Assembly: GCA_025060325.1 (NCBI GenBank)
Contig: JANXBW010000004.1
Span: forward strand, 62,001-126,000
DNA length: 64,000 nt
Reading direction: 5' to 3'
From: Thermoguttaceae bacterium
GTDB lineage: Bacteria; Planctomycetota; Planctomycetia; Pirellulales; Thermoguttaceae
The position numbers and the translations under genes were made by a program. Position 1 is the stretch's first letter. Every line of letters begins with the position of its first letter. Positions 10,261 through 19,431 of the stretch are shown here, piece after piece. The notes under the pieces were generated by a model that was not told where the DNA came from, made no database searches, and saw nothing but the letters and a program-made list of their open reading frames with translations.

Positions 10261-12666
10261 TTAAGCCGTGCTATCTTGCTGGCGGCCGTTTTCCAAAGCG
10301 GCGGAGGTCTCTCCCTCCGCTAGACTTTCCACGTCTCGGAGGAGTTTCTCAAGTTCGTCGTTAAACAGATCACTTTCGGCCCCGCCGAGCTCCTCTTGGT
10401 CTGTTCTTCCCCCGATTAGATTGGCCAAATATTCAGCGAGGCTGGCTGGAGTCGGATAATTCCAGGCGATTGTCGGCGTCAGCCGGACGTTAAGCATTTG
10501 TTCAAGACGCTCGGTCAGTTCAACAGCGGTGAGCGAGTCTAGGCCATATTCAGCAAATGGTCGGCTCCGATCGATCTCTGCTGCGTCCACACCGCCCTTC
10601 TCCACAAGCCATCCTAAGAGCGTTTCTTCAATTTGCCGGGCCAAGCGCCGCACTTCAGGGTCACTCATTACCCGCTTGTGAGGTAAAGGGAGCTTCAGTT
10701 TGCCGTTCCCGTCGCCGTCGCCTTCGCGGAGTGGCTCTTCCCGTCTTGACGCCAGGGCCGTTTCTCCGCCAGAGGTCCGGGAAACCGCATCCTCCACAAC
10801 CCAGGGCAATTCCGGGTCGTGACCGTCACTTCGTCCGCCGGGGGTAGCAAACTCAGAACGGGAAGCAACCCGACCACGCACCGAACCAGTAACCGAAAGC
10901 TCTTTCCGCCGCCATTCGAAAACGACTTTTAGTTGACCGGTGAGGAACTTTTCCCGGCAAAGAAGCCTTTGGATCTTGCCACTAGTGGTACGCGGAAGGC
11001 TGGCCGGCCGGATCAATACCACCGCATAAACATCCAGGTCATGTTCCTCCGCCACCGACCGGCGGATCTGCCGAACAACCTCCCGTAAATCAACGTCGCG
11101 GTAAGTTCGATCGACCTCCTGGACGACAACCAACCGCTCTTCCCCGTCGACGTCGATCGAAAATGCAGCACCCCCACCAGAAACCAAAACGGGACTAGCA
11201 TGCTGCACGGTAAGCTCGATGTCTTGGGGGTAATAATTTCGCCCGCGAATGATAATCACCTCTTTCAACCGGCCGGTCACATACAACTCTCCCCCGTGGA
11301 GAAAGCCGAGGTCACCTGTTCGCAAGAATGGCCCTTCACCCGTTGGCTGTAGACGGGCCTGAAAGACTCGGCGGTTGGTCTCGGCTTTGTTCCAGTAGCC
11401 GGCCGCCACATTTGGACCTTTTATCCAGATTTCGCCGATTGTCCCTGGCGGAACCTCTCGGCAAGTGTGAGGATCAACGATGCGGATTTCTTCCCGAAGC
11501 AGGGTGTGCCCACAGCCGACAAGAGGCTGCGCATGTTCGGTCTCACTCTCCCCAACAGGCACGGCAACGCCCTCGGCGAGCTTTTCGCGATTAACGTGCA
11601 GGATGCGCGGCTCGCGGGGACCGATCGAGCCGGTCGCAAGAAGCGTCGCTTCCGCTAGTCCATAGCAGGGGTAAAACGCGGAAGGCCGGAAGCCAAACGG
11701 CCCAAACGTCTCGGCAAATCGGGCTAGGGTTTCCGCCCTGATTGGCTCGGCACCGCAAAAAGCCAGTTGCCAGCAGCTCAGATCCAGCCCCTCTTTCTCG
11801 GCCGGGGAAATCTTCCGACAGCAAAGCTCATAACCGAAATTCGGTCCCCCGCTGACCAAGGCCCGGTACCGAGAGATGGCTCGAAGCCACCGAACCGGCC
11901 GCTGGAGAAAGCTGGTGGGGGCCATCAAAACACTGTGCCCTCCAGTGTACAAGGGGCTCAAAATGCCGCCGATAAGGCCCATATCGTGATAGGCGGGGAG
12001 CCAAAAAACGCCAATTCCTGGTTGAGCAGGGGGATCCACCCACGGGATGGCGAATCCCTCGCGAATCATTTCCAGGTTAAATAGCAGATTGCGATGGGTG
12101 ACAACTACCCCTTTCGGCTGGCTTGTGGACCCAGATGTGTATTGCAAGAAAAGGGGACTTTCCGCGGTGATGTCAGGCCTTTTCCAGAGGGTGGCTTCGC
12201 CGGGATCGACAGCATCAACGCAAATCCACGTAAGTGAGGCCAGCTCCGGGGCCACCCGGGGTAGATCTAAGGTGGAAAGGGTTTGCGAACTGGTTAGGGC
12301 AACTCGCGCTCCACAATCTGCGGCAATCGCCGTCAACCGAGGCATGGGGCGCTTAGGCTTCGGATACGTAGCGGGAACCCCAAGGGCCCCCGCGGCCACA
12401 CACCCGAAAAACCCGACCACGAAGTCCAACCCGGGCGGGAATACCAAAAGAACTCGATCAAAAGGGGAGACCAATGCCTGGAGTCGGGCCGCTGTAGCTT
12501 TGGCGCGCCGTGCCAGCTCCGCAAACGTTAGCGACTGGCCCGTTCCATCCTCCAGTTCAAATGTGAACACGGGCAAGTCGGAGCGAACATCGGCCTGCCA
12601 CTCGAGGATGTCGAGAAGTGTGGAGAACTGCGGTCGTTGCCGATCGTTACCTTTGCTATCCGACAT
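10261..12666 (-). CDS. Fatty acyl-AMP ligase fused to an acyl carrier protein (FAAL-ACP)
   Basis: A protein of 801 residues. Residues about 15-590 form an AMP-forming ligase of the FAAL type: the phosphate loop YTSGSTSQPKG at 176-186, the AYHDMG and GGPNFGYELC segments, RTGDLGF at 449-455 and the GRLKEVIIIRGRNYYPQDIE-type hinge. FAALs activate free fatty acids as acyl-adenylates and pass them to a carrier protein instead of CoA. Residues about 665-750 are the carrier protein, with its attachment Ser711 in YGLDSLTAVEL. An acidic tail helix (FNDELEKLLRDVESL) follows, a possible docking element. ATG at 12666, five bases after AGAGG, is preferred to an upstream TTG at 12732 with no ribosome site. 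This is the first gene of the operon; it would load the starter acid on to the downstream synthase. Confidence 0.95.
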   Translation of the reverse strand: MSDSKGNDRQRPQFSTLLDILEWQADVRSDLPVFTFELEDGTGQSLTFAELARRAKATAARLQALVSPFDRVLLVFPPGLDFVVGFFGCVAAGALGVPATYPKPKRPMPRLTAIAADCGARVALTSSQTLSTLDLPRVAPELASLTWICVDAVDPGEATLWKRPDITAESPLFLQYTSGSTSQPKGVVVTHRNLLFNLEMIREGFAIPWVDPPAQPGIGVFWLPAYHDMGLIGGILSPLYTGGHSVLMAPTSFLQRPVRWLRAISRYRALVSGGPNFGYELCCRKISPAEKEGLDLSCWQLAFCGAEPIRAETLARFAETFGPFGFRPSAFYPCYGLAEATLLATGSIGPREPRILHVNREKLAEGVAVPVGESETEHAQPLVGCGHTLLREEIRIVDPHTCREVPPGTIGEIWIKGPNVAAGYWNKAETNRRVFQARLQPTGEGPFLRTGDLGFLHGGELYVTGRLKEVIIIRGRNYYPQDIELTVQHASPVLVSGGGAAFSIDVDGEERLVVVQEVDRTYRDVDLREVVRQIRRSVAEEHDLDVYAVVLIRPASLPRTTSGKIQRLLCREKFLTGQLKVVFEWRRKELSVTGSVRGRVASRSEFATPGGRSDGHDPELPWVVEDAVSRTSGGETALASRREEPLREGDGDGNGKLKLPLPHKRVMSDPEVRRLARQIEETLLGWLVEKGGVDAAEIDRSRPFAEYGLDSLTAVELTERLEQMLNVRLTPTIAWNYPTPASLAEYLANLIGGRTDQEELGGAESDLFNDELEKLLRDVESLAEGETSAALENGRQQDSTA

Positions 12667-13896
12667 GTTGCCTCTATCCTCGTTCGCCCTTTCGAAGGAG
12701 TTCCGGGCACACGGTGAGGGCGACTTTTTCAAAATTCCTGGTTCGCTGCTTGTCCGGAACGAGTTGGTCGACTTTCATTCCGGACGACGTCCATGGGTTC
12801 GCCTGGTGCCGGCACTCCGGAAAACGCGCAGCATCAGTGTAGGAACCTCGGCCCAACAACATAAAGATTAATTCGGGTCTGGTAAGCTCTGAATTCCTTT
12901 CCCCTTTCGCGGCCACCTAGCTGGTTACGCCATTTTCTCTAAACTGCCAGGGGAAAAACGTAAACGAAAAATCAGAACAATGTCGGGACCCGTCCAATCG
13001 GGCAAGTCGGCTCAGCCAGCAATCCTTAGCTCCGAGTCCAAGTCTGATACCGGGGTCCTCCGGAATTCGGATTTCGGCACCCTGAACCTGCCAAAATTAA
13101 GTGATCGCTCTTTCTCTTCGCCTAAGGGTTAATCAACCGCAGGTTTTGGGGTCCGTCGGGGTTATTCTTTGCGGACTTGCAAATCTAGGCATTATAAGGT
13201 GAGTAGGGGATCCAGTTAGGTCAAATGGACGAACTTAAATTTTCTGGGGAATCAGGTCATTCTACGGTTGCCGTGAGAAACTCGCAAAGCTAACTTTGCG
13301 CCCCAACTTAGAAAAGATCACTCCTTAGACTAGGAATGGAGGTTACGCGCCGAAATCTGCAGGCGACAAAACGAGAAGATCGGGAGGATAGCATGTTCGC
13401 CTCGGGATTTAACGCCCGAGCGCTAGCTTTTTTGTTCGGGTCTTCCGCTGACCGTTAGCCGGGATTTGAAGACGGACGGTGCCGGGGGTCGGGAATCGAG
13501 AGGTTTCCCTGGGACGTGGAATTGGCACGTAGTTTCGACGTACGGCCCCCAAGAATGAGTGGTAGATGCTAGGGGCGAATCCCTCCGAGATCCGACCACG
13601 AGGGAATCTCGGCACCGCTCTGGGCAGTGTCGCTGGTTCAAACCGCCCTATACCCCTTTTGTCGCCACAAAGCGGGGCTATTGGTGCCTCGTGGCTGGCC
13701 GCAACGCAGGCGGTAGGAAGCCCTTTCAGACCAAAGCTTTAGCGACGCTTCGCTTCCCCCCAGGGGTAGGGTAAACCCGACGAAGGCATTTGGGTTGTCT
13801 ACTTTAAAATTAGGGGCTTGGCACTAGCGCGCGTTGGCCTCTCCAGGGTTTCCCGGTCAGTAAACCTCCTAAACCCGAAAAAGGACCACACCAGCC
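12667..13896. other. Long divergent intergenic region of the biosynthetic locus
   Basis: About 1.2 kb separates the FAAL-PKS operon (minus) from the thioesterase gene (plus). No reading frame here looks like a protein. It must hold the promoters of both arms, but I could not pick convincing -35/-10 pairs. It contains a perfect hairpin at 13283-13300 and a smaller inverted repeat at 13401-13420. Confidence 0.6.
13283..13300. repeat. Perfect inverted repeat in the divergent control region
   Basis: CGCAAAG at 13283-13289 and CTTTGCG at 13294-13300 pair over 7 bases around a CTAA loop. There is no U-tract. It could be an operator half-site pair or an RNA stem; function unknown. Confidence 0.4.
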
Positions 13897-14661
13897 GTGC
13901 CTTGTAAGCCGGAAGACTGGCTCCCATGGCTCCGTCAGCCTTTAACCCCGGATAAGCCCCGGTTGCTATGCTTTCCGTACGCCGGGGGTGGGAGCTGGAT
14001 TTTCGGGCGCTGGCCCAGCTTTTTGGATGGGGAGATCCAGGTGCTACCGGTCGTTCCCCCAGGCCGTGAGCACCGGCTCAAGGAGCCGCCTCTTGAGTGT
14101 GTCCAGGAAATGGCCCGCCAGATGATGCAAAGTGTCAAAGGTATTTTGGGCGGCGCGCCGTACGCTTTATTCGGGCATAGTTTAGGGGCCCTGGTGGCGT
14201 TCGAACTTTGTCGCGAAATTGAGCGATCGGATTGCCCTCTGCCCCAGCTTTTGGTGGTTAGTGGGTGTCGGGCGCCTCACCTTCCGCGCACTTGGGTACC
14301 CATTCACTCACTGCCGCCGCGTGAGTTCGAAAAAGCTGTGGAGGATCGCTTTGGACCTTTGCCCCTCCCGTTGCGGCGCGACAAGCGAACGCTGGAGGTC
14401 TATCTCCGAATTTTGCGAGCCGACATGAAAGCCGTGGAGACGTACGGTTTTGAGCGCTCCACACCGCTTCGAACACCCGTGTTGGTATGCGGAGGGCGGG
14501 AGGATCCCTTTGTCCCTGTGGGTGACCTTTTCCCCTGGGTGGATCTGTGCGGGAGCCGGTTTGTTATCGAGCTATTTCCCGGGGGACACTTTTTCTTGCG
14601 GGAAAACCCCCGCGACTTCTTAAAAGCCTTAAAGCAGCATTTGCTAAAAATGGGGTCTTGA
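13897..14661 (+). CDS. Type II thioesterase (alpha/beta hydrolase, GrsT-like)
   Basis: A 254-residue stand-alone thioesterase. The N-terminal KPRLLCFPYAGGGSWIF is the family hallmark, the nucleophile Ser95 sits in GHSLGALVAFEL, and a C-terminal FPGGHFFLRE supplies the catalytic His. Type II thioesterases accompany polyketide and peptide synthases; they remove stalled or wrongly primed acyl groups from carrier proteins. The start is GTG at 13897, with AAAAGGA about 12 bases upstream; no in-frame ATG fits the start of the family fold better. It is transcribed away from the FAAL-PKS operon and is followed 126 bases later by the phosphopantetheinyl transferase, so the two plus-strand genes likely form a support unit of the cluster. 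Confidence 0.92.
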   Translation: MPCKPEDWLPWLRQPLTPDKPRLLCFPYAGGGSWIFGRWPSFLDGEIQVLPVVPPGREHRLKEPPLECVQEMARQMMQSVKGILGGAPYALFGHSLGALVAFELCREIERSDCPLPQLLVVSGCRAPHLPRTWVPIHSLPPREFEKAVEDRFGPLPLPLRRDKRTLEVYLRILRADMKAVETYGFERSTPLRTPVLVCGGREDPFVPVGDLFPWVDLCGSRFVIELFPGGHFFLRENPRDFLKALKQHLLKMGS

Positions 14662-14787
14662 ATACCGCGATACCACCAGTGGGGAAAGCGCCCGGCAGGA
14701 AAGGCGAGGCTATTTTCCCAACGGATCTTGCTGCGGATACGGTTGCCTTTCAAGATTCCCCTCCGGATCCCAAAGGTCTTCACCCTA

Positions 14788-15588
14788 ATGAGAACATCGC
14801 AATATAGATTGGCCCCCGAAGAGCTCCACATATGGCTATGGGAGACAGAAAACCCTGTCTTGGCAGAGAAGGCCTGGGGGGTCATTTCCGGTGAAGAATC
14901 AGAGCGTGCCCGGCGGTTCAGGCACCAAGCGCATCGTATACGATTCTTATGTACACGGGTTGGGTTGCGAAGCATTCTCTCCGAATATCTACGCTGTGCA
15001 CCGGCTGAGATCCGTTTTGCTGCTAGGCGCGGGGGCAAGCCAGTCTTGGAACCAGAGACTCATTCGCATTCGCTTCGGTTCAACCTGGCACATTCTGCCG
15101 GTCTGGCGGCGTTAGCTCTCCGCGTTGACGCAGAGGTCGGAATAGACCTGGAAGCAATCCGCCCGATGCCTAATGCCTTGGCCTTGGCTGAACGATTTTT
15201 CAGCCCGGCTGAGGCCGCCGCGCTTCGGTCAAGGCCAAATGGAGAGCAGGAGGAGCTTTTCTTTCGTTTGTGGACTTGCAAGGAAGCTGTGCTCAAGGGC
15301 CTTGGTTTTGGCCTGACGTACCCTCTTGACCAGGTCGAAATCCCTTGGCTTATCGGTGACCCGGTGCCGCCAGTAAATGGTCCGGTCGTCGAGAGTACAT
15401 TGTGCGTTGACATAAAGGGCATTCATGATTTTAAACTAACACCCAATGCCGAAAGTGGAGGTGTCGAACCGCAGGATATACCGAAAAAATGGTGGGTTTG
15501 GGAATTCAAGCCGCACGTTGATTTTTTTGCCGCGGTTGCCTCTTCAAGCTCTTGGAATTCTGTCTCAATCCGCCATTTGGGGGTCTAG
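14788..15588 (+). CDS. 4'-phosphopantetheinyl transferase, Sfp type
   Basis: A 266-residue protein with the signature blocks of Sfp-type transferases: FNLAHS at about 98-103, GIDLEAI with the metal ligands Asp120 and Glu122, and WTCKEAVLKG at 162-171 with Glu and Lys. It transfers phosphopantetheine from CoA to the active serine of carrier proteins, here presumably the ACP of the FAAL and that of the polyketide synthase. The ATG at 14788 is preferred; an in-frame TTG at 14728 would add 20 residues in front of the conserved region. The C-terminal part after about residue 185 is variable, as is usual. It belongs with the preceding thioesterase gene and completes the set needed for a working cluster. 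Confidence 0.92.
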   Translation: MRTSQYRLAPEELHIWLWETENPVLAEKAWGVISGEESERARRFRHQAHRIRFLCTRVGLRSILSEYLRCAPAEIRFAARRGGKPVLEPETHSHSLRFNLAHSAGLAALALRVDAEVGIDLEAIRPMPNALALAERFFSPAEAAALRSRPNGEQEELFFRLWTCKEAVLKGLGFGLTYPLDQVEIPWLIGDPVPPVNGPVVESTLCVDIKGIHDFKLTPNAESGGVEPQDIPKKWWVWEFKPHVDFFAAVASSSSWNSVSIRHLGV

Positions 15589-15747
15589 CGGGCTATCGGC
15601 GAATAAGCAGCTGATTCCCCTCCGGGCGCACTGACAAGTTGAAAGCTTGCGGCAAGCCGGCCGAATCAAGAGCCCCAACGGCCGTTAACAAAACCGGTGC
15701 AAGCTGCCGGCTGCCAGCTTATGACAAAACGGCAGCCAGCAAATCTT

Positions 15748-18700
15748 TCAGCGAGGGGCCCCAACGAGCACAAAAGGTGCCCAGAAGTAGGGACGTTGCC
15801 ATTCGGATCTTTTCATAAGATGAAGCTGGGCTTTTCGTAAAGCCACATGAGCCCCCAGGGAGCTGCCTGTGGGAGAGTGCGTTGAGTTTCCGGTTTGTCC
15901 AGGCAGATTAAGCTCGCTGGCCAAGTGCCCCATTAGCTCCCGGGTGGCCTGACTTTCGACGGACCACAGAGTCGCCACGGTCTGACGCGCACCGGCGGCC
16001 AAGAAACCACGAGCCACGGCCCAAATTCCTTCCCCCTCCAGCTCGACCCCGGAATAAGTAAGGCAGGCCGAGAGTAGAACAAGCTCCGTTGACTCAAGCG
16101 GCAGCCGGTAGATTTCCGGCAAGGTGAGGATCCCAGTGTACGGATCATCACCTTCGGACGCGGAAAAAAGCAAACAGCCTCCCCACTCGCCGTGCTCTTC
16201 CCCTCCCAGACCGTGGGTAACAAGATGAACAAGCTGCGCCCCTGCAACAAGCTGCTGGAGAGCCGCCTTAGTGACCTGCCGCTGCTCGCGGGATTCATCC
16301 ACGACACGAATCACTTTAAGTCCCTTCTCCTCTAAAGCTCGGCTGACCCACGCGCATTCGTACACGGCATCCGGGAGGGGAGGGAGGCGGTTGCCGAAAA
16401 TGGGTTGATATTCCGTAAAGGCTGCCTTACCTAGGCATAAAGCCGCGCGGACTTCTGGCCGCGTTGAAGTATCCAACCGGTAACCCACCGTAAGGGAGGG
16501 AGCGTAAACAATCGGGTTGGCTACTTCGACAACAAATTTGTCCTCTACACCGTAGGGGATTATGAGCGCCTGGAAGGGAAACCGCGCCAGGGGGCCATCG
16601 GCTATCACGAGCAGTGTTTCGTAAGCTCTCGTGTCCAGGAGTCTTTCTTGAGCTGGTGAGGGGATCAAGATCTCCCCGAGGGATTGCAAGACTCTTTGGG
16701 GTACGGTGGCTTGGGCATCGGAAAGGACCGCCAATAATCCGCTTAATGGATTAAGCAGGATCTGGAAGACGTGCCGAGGTAAGGCCCCAGCAGACAATTT
16801 TGTGAAAGCCACCGAGATCGCCGGTTGATTTGGCTTGGTCTGCGCGGCCCAGGCGGTTAGGGCAGCATTAAGGATGTCGGCATGATCTTGCGTCATCTGA
16901 AGTTCCAGGAGCTTCCAATTGGTCCGCGCTTCGTGCGGCGGGATAATTAAGAGGAAACTCCGGTCGCGGTCAACAAGATAGTAAAGAACAAGCAGCTTCC
17001 TGTCCTCAATCCACCGAAGAATGTCGTCAACGCGTTGGGAATTCATTTCTTCAAGCAGTTCCCCCGCAAATCGCGGCCCCCCGGTCTCGGTCCACATTCG
17101 CCGCAGCAGGTCCTGGTAGCGTGCCTCCCACGCGCGGAGTTCCTGTGCGAGGGCTTCGGCATTCTTGCCTTGTACAGAGCGGAGCTTAAATGAGACCTCG
17201 GCCAACTTAGGCTGAGCGTTTTGAAGCTCTTCAAGTAAACCAGCAAGCGCTCCCGCCCGATTGGAGCCTTCCCGAGTCGCCCGGACCATGGCCATTTCCT
17301 CAAGAAGGGACTGGGCCCGAGAAAGTTCGAAAACGCTCAGCACGTCGGCCAGCTGGACCTCTTCGCCACTGGCCAAAAGAGCTTCGTACCAGGAGACCAG
17401 AGTACCCTCAATTCGCCCCCAAAGGGTCTGTCGAGCACGACCGCGCCGGAAAGGATCCCCGATAACTTGACGCAGTTGCTGCCGCACACACTCTAGGGCT
17501 TGGGTGGCAAAGGTAATAGCTTCTTTCCTCCGCATCGGATCCCCCCCGGCCAACTCCCATGTAGCGCGGGCGCGAAGTAGAAGAGCGTTTCGCCGCAATT
17601 CGTAATTGGCAGATATTTCCGCAAGCGATCGAAGCTGCTCAAGCGCCATGCTTGCCATGCGATCTGCTTCTTCAGGTCGACCAGTCTCCAGGAAGAGTAA
17701 ACCGAGCGAATTGTAGGTGTGAGCCAAATCCTGAGGAGCCGGAGCAGTCATTTGTAAACATATTTTTTCTGCCTGCCGAAGTTCACTTTCTGCCTTCGCA
17801 AGCGATTCTCGATCCGGCGGTGCGGAAAGCTTTGCCCACTCGTGGTAACAAATGCCTAAATTCCGGCGGCACGAGGCCTGAAGCGCCATGCTTAATTGCG
17901 ACTTGTTTGTGCCAAAAGAGGCTAAGGCCTCTTCGTAGTAACTTTTGGCTCTTGCGTAGTCCTCCTTTGCCGTTTGTGGGTTAACTTGGGCCAAGTCGTA
18001 ATGGCAGAGGGCCAGGCCGACCGTAACAGTACTTTCAATCGCTTGCAATTCCGCAATGAGACCCTCGTTTCCGGTCGTTTTCCGCAACAGGCTAATCGAT
18101 TTCTTAACAAGAGCTTTAGCTTCTTGGCATGCCTTTAATGCCCTGTCCAGGTCGGCCTCAATGCGACTCAACTCTCCATCAAGATAGAGTGCGGCTATAC
18201 GCGGTGCCCAAAACAAGGGTGTCACCTGTTCCCAAGCGGTGGCGGGGCTGGTTTCCGCGGTTATCGCGTCCAGAAGCCCCCAGTAAGTTCGCGCCCGGCC
18301 AGGCTGATTTAGCTCCCGGTAGAACTCCGTAGCGTCAACAAGGGCATCACAGTAGGTTCTCGTTAAGTCCCGCTCCATCGAAGTCAACTGGAAGGGGATT
18401 CTTCTTCGGAACCTTTCAACCACCTGTTGGGCTTCGGGAATAAGCGACTTATAGGTCGCTTCCGCCTCGGTGAACGAACCTAACCTTCGTTGGAGGCGAG
18501 CAATTTTGATCCGGGTCGTCAGCTTAAGTAGGCGGGCCAGCTCGCGGTTTTGTGGATCAGGTGGGACTTTTTCCGAAAGGTCCACTGCGCTTTCATACTC
18601 GGCTAAGGCCTCCTTGAGGCGACCCTCAAATTCGAGTTTTTCCCCCGTTCGTCGATTTTGAATAGCCCGTTGGAGGATGGTCTGCTGGAAAGCAATCGGG

Positions 18701-18924
18701 CGAAACGACCCTAGCCAGAAATCACCAGGTCGAACTTCGGCCCGCTTGTCAGCGCCGATAGACAACTTGGCATCCGGCCCTGTTACTGGGAGTAGCGGAA
18801 ATATGACCAAAGCTCCGCCGATAGCGAGCCAAAATGGTCTTTTGCGGCGGAAAGCCGATTGGTCAACACGAGAGGCAGAGTCAAGGACGAGACCAGCTAA
18901 GGAGCGAAAACGCATTCCCCCCAT
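15748..18924 (-). CDS. TPR-repeat protein with C-terminal CHAT caspase-like protease domain
   Basis: A protein of 1058 residues. A basic N-terminus is followed by one membrane-spanning segment (about 28-48, PFWLAIGGALVIFPLLPV). Residues about 95-600 are helical with TPR-like repeats (for example EGRLKEALAEYESAVDL, AHTYNSLGLLFLETGRPEEAD). The C-terminal 250 residues form a CHAT domain with the expected dyad: His904 in LVTHG and Cys954 in LLSACLTYSG, then GFLAAGARQTVATLWSV. CHAT proteins are caspase/separase-like peptidases often controlled by their repeat region. The start ATG follows a perfect AGGAGG by seven bases. The neighbours (a phosphopantetheinyl transferase on the other strand and a secreted protein) do not suggest a substrate. 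The signal anchor implies membrane attachment. Confidence 0.93.
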   Translation of the reverse strand: MGGMRFRSLAGLVLDSASRVDQSAFRRKRPFWLAIGGALVIFPLLPVTGPDAKLSIGADKRAEVRPGDFWLGSFRPIAFQQTILQRAIQNRRTGEKLEFEGRLKEALAEYESAVDLSEKVPPDPQNRELARLLKLTTRIKIARLQRRLGSFTEAEATYKSLIPEAQQVVERFRRRIPFQLTSMERDLTRTYCDALVDATEFYRELNQPGRARTYWGLLDAITAETSPATAWEQVTPLFWAPRIAALYLDGELSRIEADLDRALKACQEAKALVKKSISLLRKTTGNEGLIAELQAIESTVTVGLALCHYDLAQVNPQTAKEDYARAKSYYEEALASFGTNKSQLSMALQASCRRNLGICYHEWAKLSAPPDRESLAKAESELRQAEKICLQMTAPAPQDLAHTYNSLGLLFLETGRPEEADRMASMALEQLRSLAEISANYELRRNALLLRARATWELAGGDPMRRKEAITFATQALECVRQQLRQVIGDPFRRGRARQTLWGRIEGTLVSWYEALLASGEEVQLADVLSVFELSRAQSLLEEMAMVRATREGSNRAGALAGLLEELQNAQPKLAEVSFKLRSVQGKNAEALAQELRAWEARYQDLLRRMWTETGGPRFAGELLEEMNSQRVDDILRWIEDRKLLVLYYLVDRDRSFLLIIPPHEARTNWKLLELQMTQDHADILNAALTAWAAQTKPNQPAISVAFTKLSAGALPRHVFQILLNPLSGLLAVLSDAQATVPQRVLQSLGEILIPSPAQERLLDTRAYETLLVIADGPLARFPFQALIIPYGVEDKFVVEVANPIVYAPSLTVGYRLDTSTRPEVRAALCLGKAAFTEYQPIFGNRLPPLPDAVYECAWVSRALEEKGLKVIRVVDESREQRQVTKAALQQLVAGAQLVHLVTHGLGGEEHGEWGGCLLFSASEGDDPYTGILTLPEIYRLPLESTELVLLSACLTYSGVELEGEGIWAVARGFLAAGARQTVATLWSVESQATRELMGHLASELNLPGQTGNSTHSPTGSSLGAHVALRKAQLHLMKRSEWQRPYFWAPFVLVGAPR

Positions 18925-19431
18925 CGCCTACCCTCCTGACCTTTCACCTTTCCTCCGGTTAGCCGTTAAGAGCGGTATGCACTTAACGATGCCCGACGCC
19001 GGCTAGCTCTCCGCGGCAAGGTTTTCACCTCTTAGATTGAAAAGCGCCTGCACCACCGCTAGTTTACGAGGGGGCCGGCCAAGCTCCAAGCGGGGGATTT
19101 TTACGCATGAGCAAGCTGCTCTTGGGCAGGGTAGCTTTACCTAATGGCGGAGCTTACAGCTCTAAGCGTCGATGACTTTAGAAAGAGGGCAAACTTCTGC
19201 GAGTGATAACGCGATACTGTTTATTTTCGGTGGGGACGCTTAACTAATAGTTGTTCAATCGATTCGTGGTTGAGATAAGCCGGGGTTGAACAAAAAAGGC
19301 GGCCCGAAGAAAGGCCGCCTCACAGCAGCTTCTTGCACGCAACCGGTGCGTGCACTCGGGTTCCCGGGTAAGGAAGGCTTTGTCTTAAAGCCCTGGTTAT
19401 CGCGTTGAAAGGCAGGGTTAGACAACAGTTT
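18925..19431. other. Intergenic region with a terminator
   Basis: This stretch lies upstream of the CHAT gene and downstream of the secreted-protein gene; both are on the minus strand. It holds the terminator at 19292-19319 and presumably the CHAT promoter. No coding potential was seen. Confidence 0.6.
19292..19319 (-). terminator. Rho-independent terminator of the secreted-protein gene
   Basis: Read on the minus strand, GGCGGCC (19319-19313) pairs with GGCCGCC (19304-19298) around an 8-base loop and is followed directly by six T residues (19297-19292). It lies about 110 bases past the stop of the upstream gene at 19432. Confidence 0.85.

Noticed and set aside
10261-12732. Longer form of the FAAL starting at TTG 12732
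   Set aside because: The extra 22 residues have no ribosome site; the ATG at 12666 does.
13625-13660. T-loop-like sequence GGTTCAAACC
   Set aside because: Flanking bases do not form a T stem and no acceptor or anticodon stem fits, so not a tRNA.
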